From Alphaproteobacteria bacterium (GTDB taxonomy: Bacteria > Pseudomonadota > Alphaproteobacteria > MED-G09), in the NCBI GenBank assembly GCA_018658685.1, contig JABHUT010000196.1, positions 1 through 18,731 on the forward strand: a stretch of 18,731 bases of DNA, in the 5' to 3' direction. How positions within the stretch are numbered: position 1 is the first letter of the stretch; each line of letters opens with the position of its first letter. The position numbers and the translations under genes are program-made. Under the pieces are notes generated by a model. It saw only the letters and a list, made by a program, of their open reading frames with translations, was not told the DNA's origin and ran no database searches. Shown here piece after piece: positions 14,755-18,731 of the stretch.

Positions 14755-15753
14755 ATGAAAATTTATAATAATATGATAGAGATGATTGGGAATACTCCAT
14801 TAATTTTCTTAAAAAAAGCTTCCGAAGAAACCGGATGTAAAATATATGGAAAGGCAGAGTTTTTAAACCCGGGTCAATCAGTTAAGGACAGGGCTGCGCT
14901 TTATATTATAAAAGATGCCGAGAAAAGGAAACTAATAGAAAAGGGCGGTATGATTGTTGAAGGAACAGCAGGTAACACTGGGATAGGGTTATCACTTGTT
15001 GGAAATGCTTTAGGCTATAAGACAACGATTGTTATCCCCGAAACGCAATCACAAGAAAAAAAAGATGCAATTATATTTTCTGGTGCAAAATTAATTCAAG
15101 TCCCGGCAGTTCCATATAAAGATCCCAATAATTATATTAAGTATTCAGGTAATCTTGCAGAAGATTTAAATAAAGAACTTAAGAATGGAGCCTATTGGGC
15201 TAATCAATTTGATAATATAGCAAATCGTCAAGCACATATTGAAACAACAGGTCCAGAGATATGGGATCAAACTAATGGGACTATTGATGGTTTTATCTGT
15301 GCAATTGGGACAGGAGGGACTCTATCTGGGGTAGGAGCTTATTTGAAATCAAAGAATAAGGGTATTTCTATTGGTCTAGCAGATCCAATGGGCGCCAATA
15401 TGTATAGTTTTTTTAAGACTGGTGAGCTTAAATCAGAGGGGAGCTCAATTACAGAAGGTATTGGACAAGGAAGAATTACAGAAAATATTAAAGATATGTC
15501 ATTGGATATTCCATTTAGAGTAAATGATTCTGAAGCTCTAAATATTCTCTACGATCTAATTGAGGAAGAAGGTCTTTTCTTAGGTTTATCGTCTGGAATT
15601 AATATTGCTGGTGCAAAAAAACTAGCAAAATCACTTGGTAAAGATAAGACAATTGTTACTATTTTATGTGACTCAGCAAGCCGATATCAAAACAAAATGT
15701 TTAATGCTGGTTTTTTAGAAGAAAACAATTTACCTATACCGAATTGGTTGTAG
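14755..15753 (+). CDS. cysK: Cysteine synthase (O-acetylserine sulfhydrylase family)
   Basis: This pyridoxal-phosphate enzyme forms cysteine from O-acetylserine and sulfide in the cytoplasm. It has 332 residues. Family landmarks are MIGNTPLIFL (10-19), the Schiff-base Lys44 in NPGQSVKDRAAL, the substrate loop EGTAGNTG (69-76), TTIVIPETQSQEK, ANQFDN, the phosphate-cup GTGGTLSG (185-192) and CDSASRYQNKMF (305-316). The C-terminal NLPIPNWL and the DSxSRYQ(N/S)K motif match the longer alphaproteobacterial cysteine synthase group rather than the compact enterobacterial CysK, so use of another acceptor such as homocysteine cannot be ruled out. It is preceded by a good ribosome site and followed after one base by a small membrane ORF. 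The family is secure; the exact symbol is less so. Confidence 0.88.
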   Translation: MKIYNNMIEMIGNTPLIFLKKASEETGCKIYGKAEFLNPGQSVKDRAALYIIKDAEKRKLIEKGGMIVEGTAGNTGIGLSLVGNALGYKTTIVIPETQSQEKKDAIIFSGAKLIQVPAVPYKDPNNYIKYSGNLAEDLNKELKNGAYWANQFDNIANRQAHIETTGPEIWDQTNGTIDGFICAIGTGGTLSGVGAYLKSKNKGISIGLADPMGANMYSFFKTGELKSEGSSITEGIGQGRITENIKDMSLDIPFRVNDSEALNILYDLIEEEGLFLGLSSGINIAGAKKLAKSLGKDKTIVTILCDSASRYQNKMFNAGFLEENNLPIPNWL

Positions 15754-15754
15754 A

Positions 15755-15883
15755 ATGTTCAAAAAAATTAAAGAATTTTGTAAACGCTATTTTTGGCTTT
15801 GGATTATTTATCAGGCTATAAAGGGCTTAATTACAACATCACTTATATGGGTCCCTTTAATTTATTATTATTTTGTGAATTAA
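15755..15883 (+). CDS. Small membrane peptide, 42 residues, unknown function
   Basis: This short ORF starts at the ATG one base after the cysteine synthase stop and ends at TAA 15881-15883. The product is 42 residues. Its N-terminus is basic (MFKKIKEFCKRYF) and is followed by an aromatic and aliphatic stretch, with a second hydrophobic run near the end (LIWVPLIYYYFVN). This looks like a single- or re-entrant-pass inner-membrane peptide with a cytoplasmic positive N-terminus. No Shine-Dalgarno site is visible, so it would depend on coupling to cysK. It fills almost exactly the gap between cysK and the next gene, which supports it being real. I do not recognise a family. Confidence 0.55.
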   Translation: MFKKIKEFCKRYFWLWIIYQAIKGLITTSLIWVPLIYYYFVN

Positions 15884-15889
15884 TAACTA

Positions 15890-16705
15890 ATGTCATTAGA
15901 ACAAAGCATAGATTTTAAAGAAGAAAGCATTTCATTATACGATTTACTTAAAGATAAAGATGATGATGTTTTCAATTTTAATACTCAATTTAAATCTTGG
16001 ACAATCAATGATGTTTTGTATCACCTGCATGTATGGAATAATGCAGCTTATCTCTCATTAACTGATGAAGAAAAATTTTCTAATTTTATGGAAGATTTTT
16101 TTAAGGCCGTAAAGAATGGTAAATCCCCAAGAGCTTACGAAAAAGAACTGTCCAATAATAAATCCGGCCAAGAATTACTTACGGAATGGAAAAATGGTTA
16201 TGAAAAAATATCAAAAGAATTCTTAAATGCAGATCCCAAAAAGAGGGTCAAATGGGCGGGTCCAGATATGAGTGTTCGATCAAGCATTACAGCAAGACAT
16301 ATGGAAACATGGTCACACGGACAAGAAATATACGACTTACTTGGTGAAGTAAGAACTGATAAGGATCGTATTAAAAATATTGTAATTATAGGTATTAATA
16401 CTTTTGGCTGGACCTTTATAAATAGATCAATGAAGGTACCAAAAGAAACACCAAAATTAGTCTTGCAAGCCCCATCTAAAGAAACCTGGGAATGGAATTT
16501 AGATAATACTCAAGATTCGATAACAGGCACCGCTACAGAGTTTTGTCAAGTTGTGACACAAGTTAGAAATATAGAAGATACTGGCTTGATAGTAAAAGGA
16601 GACGTAGCTTCAAAATGGATGTCGATAGCTCAATGTTTTGCTGGGCCCCCTGAAGACCCTCCGTTAAAAGGAAGTCGTCATACCAAAGGAGAAGGAAATG
16701 GATGA
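15890..16705 (+). CDS. TIGR03084-type / maleylpyruvate-isomerase-like metal-binding protein
   Basis: This 271-residue protein combines an N-terminal DinB/MDMPI four-helix metal-binding domain with a C-terminal SCP2-like or wyosine-base-type domain, the architecture of the TIGR03084 family. The probable metal ligands His47 (in DVLYHLHVWN), Glu139 and His143 (in ARHMETWSHGQEIYDLLG) have the Glu-x3-His spacing of mycothiol-dependent maleylpyruvate isomerase. Since alphaproteobacteria make glutathione rather than mycothiol, the thiol partner and reaction are unknown. The C-terminal part carries APSKETWEWN, ITGTATEFCQVVTQVRNIEDTGL and CFAGPPEDPP, which recall this family strongly. It begins six bases after the small membrane ORF without a Shine-Dalgarno site and overlaps the cinA-like gene by eight bases, so the whole run from cysK looks like one operon. 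Confidence 0.85.
   Translation: MSLEQSIDFKEESISLYDLLKDKDDDVFNFNTQFKSWTINDVLYHLHVWNNAAYLSLTDEEKFSNFMEDFFKAVKNGKSPRAYEKELSNNKSGQELLTEWKNGYEKISKEFLNADPKKRVKWAGPDMSVRSSITARHMETWSHGQEIYDLLGEVRTDKDRIKNIVIIGINTFGWTFINRSMKVPKETPKLVLQAPSKETWEWNLDNTQDSITGTATEFCQVVTQVRNIEDTGLIVKGDVASKWMSIAQCFAGPPEDPPLKGSRHTKGEGNG
16685..16692 (+). promoter_or_regulatory. Ribosome binding site of the cinA-like gene
   Basis: AAAGGAGA lies inside the end of the TIGR03084-type gene, five bases before the ATG at 16698. It is one of the strongest ribosome sites in the window and confirms the overlapping start. Confidence 0.65.
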
Positions 16706-17186
16706 ATTAAATAAAATTGCAAGTCAGATATCTGAAATTTTAAAAAGTAAAAAAGAAACTGTCTCTGTTGTTGAGTCCTCATCAGGTGGTTTAATTTCGG
16801 CTGCACTATTATCTAGACCTGGGGCGTCATTATATTATATGGGTGGACAAGTTATTTATACAGCTCGATCGATACGTGCCCTTACTGGATTAAGGCTTAG
16901 AGAATTAAAAGAAAAAAATATTAGGTCAAGCAGCGAACCTTTTGCGTTACTAATAGCTCAAAAAGGATGCGCCATGTATGATACAGACTGGTGTATTGGA
17001 GAAACTGGAGCGGCAGGTCCTTCGGGAAATGGTTATGGTGATCCAGCTGGCTATTCTTGTTTTGCAGTTGCAGGAATAAAAGAAAAAACAAACAATACCC
17101 TTACAAACTCAAATAATAGAGTGGATAATATGTTTAAATTTTCTAAAGAGGCTCTCAAGGAATTCTTGAAAATACTTAAAAATTAA
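16698..17186 (+). CDS. Stand-alone CinA C-terminal domain protein, PncC-like
   Basis: This 162-residue protein consists of only the CinA C-terminal domain, the type that deamidates nicotinamide mononucleotide to nicotinate mononucleotide in NAD recycling (PncC) in characterised members. It shows SVVESSSGGLISAALLSRPGAS (23-44), in which Glu26, Ser27 and Gly30-Gly31 correspond to the ESxTGG active-site loop, then the family-typical GGQVIYT and the GETGAAGPSGNGYGDPAG loop that lines the site. The usual Thr of ESxTGG is Ser29 here, a mild change. The spelling of the region and the RSIRALTGL segment diverge from the PncC consensus, so deamidase activity is likely but not certain. It overlaps the upstream gene by eight bases and converges on regA, sharing a TTAA with it. 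Confidence 0.8.
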   Translation: MDELNKIASQISEILKSKKETVSVVESSSGGLISAALLSRPGASLYYMGGQVIYTARSIRALTGLRLRELKEKNIRSSSEPFALLIAQKGCAMYDTDWCIGETGAAGPSGNGYGDPAGYSCFAVAGIKEKTNNTLTNSNNRVDNMFKFSKEALKEFLKILKN

Positions 17187-17722
17187 CTAGGTGCGCGTTT
17201 AGATAAAATTCTTTGAAGAGTTCTTCTGTGCATCTTTAGTCTTCTTGCTGTCTCAGATACATTCTTATCACATAATTCATAAACTCTTTGTATATGTTCC
17301 CATCTAATACGGTTCGCACTCATTGGCTCTTCGGGGGGAGCAGCCTTTTCATCAGGCTGTGCAAAAAGGGATGCGCAAATGTCATCAATTCCTGCAGGCT
17401 TTGATAAATAATCAATTGCACCAACCTTTATTGCAGATACCGCATTAGCAATATTACCAAATCCAGTAAGAATAATAGATCTTGCTTTTGGATTAATTTT
17501 TTGAAGCTCTAATATTACCTCCAATCCATCACCATCGTCTAAGCGCAAATCTATTACACCATAATAAATATCTTCGGATATTAAAATCTCTTTTGCATTT
17601 TCAACTGAATTAGCTTCAAAAGTAGTATAGCCTCTTCTAGTTAAAGCCCTAGACAACTGATTTAGCCATATCTGATCGTCATCTACGATGATAATATTTT
17701 TATTATTTTTTAATTTTGACAT
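17183..17722 (-). CDS. regA: Redox response regulator RegA/PrrA/ActR
   Basis: This is the DNA-binding response regulator of the global redox system that controls respiration, carbon and nitrogen fixation and photosynthesis genes in alphaproteobacteria. It has 179 residues. The receiver domain has the acidic pocket D14-D16, phospho-acceptor Asp58 (GVIDLRL), Thr85 (ILTGFG) and Lys107 (LSKPAG). After a Pro-rich linker (APPEEP) comes the family signature SANRIRWEHIQRVYELC and the Fis-like helix-turn-helix NVSETARRLKMHRRTLQRILSKRAP, nearly identical to RegA/PrrA/ActR. It follows regB by 30 bases on the same strand; an AAAGGA lies 14 bases before the ATG, farther than ideal. A palindromic ATAGCTAT spans the start. 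Its last codon shares TTAA with the convergent cinA-like gene. Confidence 0.95.
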   Translation of the reverse strand: MSKLKNNKNIIIVDDDQIWLNQLSRALTRRGYTTFEANSVENAKEILISEDIYYGVIDLRLDDGDGLEVILELQKINPKARSIILTGFGNIANAVSAIKVGAIDYLSKPAGIDDICASLFAQPDEKAAPPEEPMSANRIRWEHIQRVYELCDKNVSETARRLKMHRRTLQRILSKRAPS

Positions 17723-17752
17723 AGCTATAAGATAGTCCTTTTTTTATTAATT

Positions 17753-18731
17753 TCAACTAGTCGCATCATGTGGAATTTTGATTAAAACAACAGCTCCATT
17801 TTCAGGATAAGTTTTATTGTAAGCCTTAATTGAAATGTTTAGTCTCTCCAACAAAGTCTTTGAAATAAAAAATCCTAACCCTAGCCCGTCACTACTAACA
17901 GAAGACTTGAAACGAGATGAAACATAAGGGTCCCCTATTCTATTTAAAATTGAATTTGAAAACCCTTTGCCATCATCACTTATTTCTAAATTAATAACAT
18001 TACCATTTTGTGAAACCTTTAATTCAACAATACTAGTAGCAAAATCAGCTGCATTTTCAATAATATTTGAAAGCCCCAAGAGCAGTTCAGAACTCCTTTT
18101 TAATAAAACCTCTTTTATACCTGAGTCATCATTCTCAAAATTAATGGAAAACTCTATTTCCTTTACTTTAATTAATTCACATAATTCCTCGAGAAGAGCC
18201 TGAAGCTCTATTTTAGTAATTAAGTCGTCGTCGCTAGATGGTTTTTCACCAAGAGAGTTAAGAATCTTTTTACATTTATCAACCTCCTCAGATAAAATCA
18301 TAAGATCTTTTTTTGCACCATCATTAATGCTTTCATCATTTTTTAATTCATTTGCAATAAGGCTTATTGTGCCCAATGGAGTTCCAAGATGATGAGCTGC
18401 TGCTGCAGCTAATCCATCTAAAGACGATAAATTCTTTTCTCTTACTAATAAATTTTCTGCAACCTTTAGTGCTCCAGATGTTTTTCGAGACTCTTCATTT
18501 AGCCCACCAGCATAAAAAGTCAGGAATAAAATAGTCACAAAAAGAGAAACCCACATTCCAAGAATAAAAATTGGATGAACAGATAGATCTAATAAATTAT
18601 TTTCAAGAGGGTAATTAAAAGATCCAAGAATAGTTATAAAAATAATTGTTAAAACTATAAGAATTGAGGTTGAACGAATGGGAAGACTTGTAACGGTTAT
18701 TGCAATTGGAGTTATGAATAATACAACAAAC
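17753..18731 (-). CDS. regB: Redox sensor kinase RegB/PrrB/ActS (5' end cut off by window)
   Basis: This is the membrane sensor histidine kinase partner of RegA. The frame stays open to the window edge, so at least 325 residues are present and the ATG at 18556 is internal. The visible N-terminal part (about 59 residues beyond that Met) is made of hydrophobic membrane segments, as expected for the six-helix RegB sensor. Counting from Met18556, the H-box AAAAAHHLGTPLGTIS places the phospho-acceptor at His55. A conserved cysteine, Cys95 in EEVDKCKKIL, lies 40 residues later, the same spacing as between His225 and the redox-active Cys265 of Rhodobacter capsulatus RegB. The N box NIIENAADFA, G1 DDGKGFSNSI and GLGLGFFISKTLLERL complete the ATPase. 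Odd point: the residue after the acceptor His is His, where Glu is usual. The quinone-site segment is outside the window. Confidence 0.94.
   Translation of the reverse strand, partial: FVVLFITPIAITVTSLPIRSTSILIVLTIIFITILGSFNYPLENNLLDLSVHPIFILGMWVSLFVTILFLTFYAGGLNEESRKTSGALKVAENLLVREKNLSSLDGLAAAAAHHLGTPLGTISLIANELKNDESINDGAKKDLMILSEEVDKCKKILNSLGEKPSSDDDLITKIELQALLEELCELIKVKEIEFSINFENDDSGIKEVLLKRSSELLLGLSNIIENAADFATSIVELKVSQNGNVINLEISDDGKGFSNSILNRIGDPYVSSRFKSSVSSDGLGLGFFISKTLLERLNISIKAYNKTYPENGAVVLIKIPHDATS

Noticed and set aside
17967..18203. Plus-strand 78-codon ORF inside regB
   Set aside because: It is antisense to the kinase ATPase domain, has no ribosome site and is of low complexity.
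18554..18556. ATG at 18556 (minus) as the regB start
   Set aside because: The open frame continues to the window edge with hydrophobic membrane segments expected for RegB, so the start is outside the window.

Overview
The window is an A+T-rich stretch (about one third G+C by eye) of an alphaproteobacterial chromosome. The evidence is a RegB/RegA redox pair with the hallmark RegA C-terminus, a GST-like protein of probable FzlA type followed by queG, an infC-rpmI-rplT-pheS-pheT translation block next to an ABHD10-like hydrolase, and the long alphaproteobacterial type of cysteine synthase. Short spacers, many overlaps and low G+C suggest a compact, probably marine or streamlined lineage. The genus cannot be named from the sequence. 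No mobile element, phage gene, CRISPR array or rRNA is visible, and no gene-free stretch exceeds about 125 bases.

Layout. (1) 1-1670, plus strand: the 3' part of a GST-fold gene (probable fzlA) overlaps queG (epoxyqueuosine reductase). (2) 1667-3632: an alpha/beta hydrolase (minus) converges on queG and is divergent, with a 13-base spacer, from a GT4 glycosyltransferase (plus). (3) 3700-10390, plus strand: infC with an AUA start codon, a structured spacer, rpmI, rplT, pheS, pheT, lepA and a tRNA-Ser(GGA). (4) 14652-10408, minus strand: a TonB-dependent outer-membrane receptor followed 3 bases later by a signal-peptide-bearing M14 zinc carboxypeptidase-like protein, a likely two-gene uptake/processing operon. 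(5) 14755-17186, plus strand: a cysteine synthase, an unlisted 42-codon membrane-peptide ORF, a TIGR03084/maleylpyruvate-isomerase-like metal protein and a stand-alone CinA C-terminal (PncC-like) protein. (6) 18731-17183, minus strand: regB (5' end outside the window) and regA, a redox-responsive two-component system.

Most of the window is housekeeping: tRNA modification, initiation factor 3, two ribosomal proteins, Phe-tRNA synthetase, the elongation factor LepA and one tRNA. The points most worth a second look are the AUA initiation codon of infC, the hairpin-bearing infC-rpmI spacer, the receptor/M14 peptidase pair, a His-His phosphoacceptor motif in RegB where His-Glu is usual, the small membrane peptide after cysteine synthase, and two convergent gene pairs that share a TTAA as stop codon on both strands. 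I found no clear evidence for a wholly new system; the receptor-peptidase pair is the best candidate for undescribed physiology.
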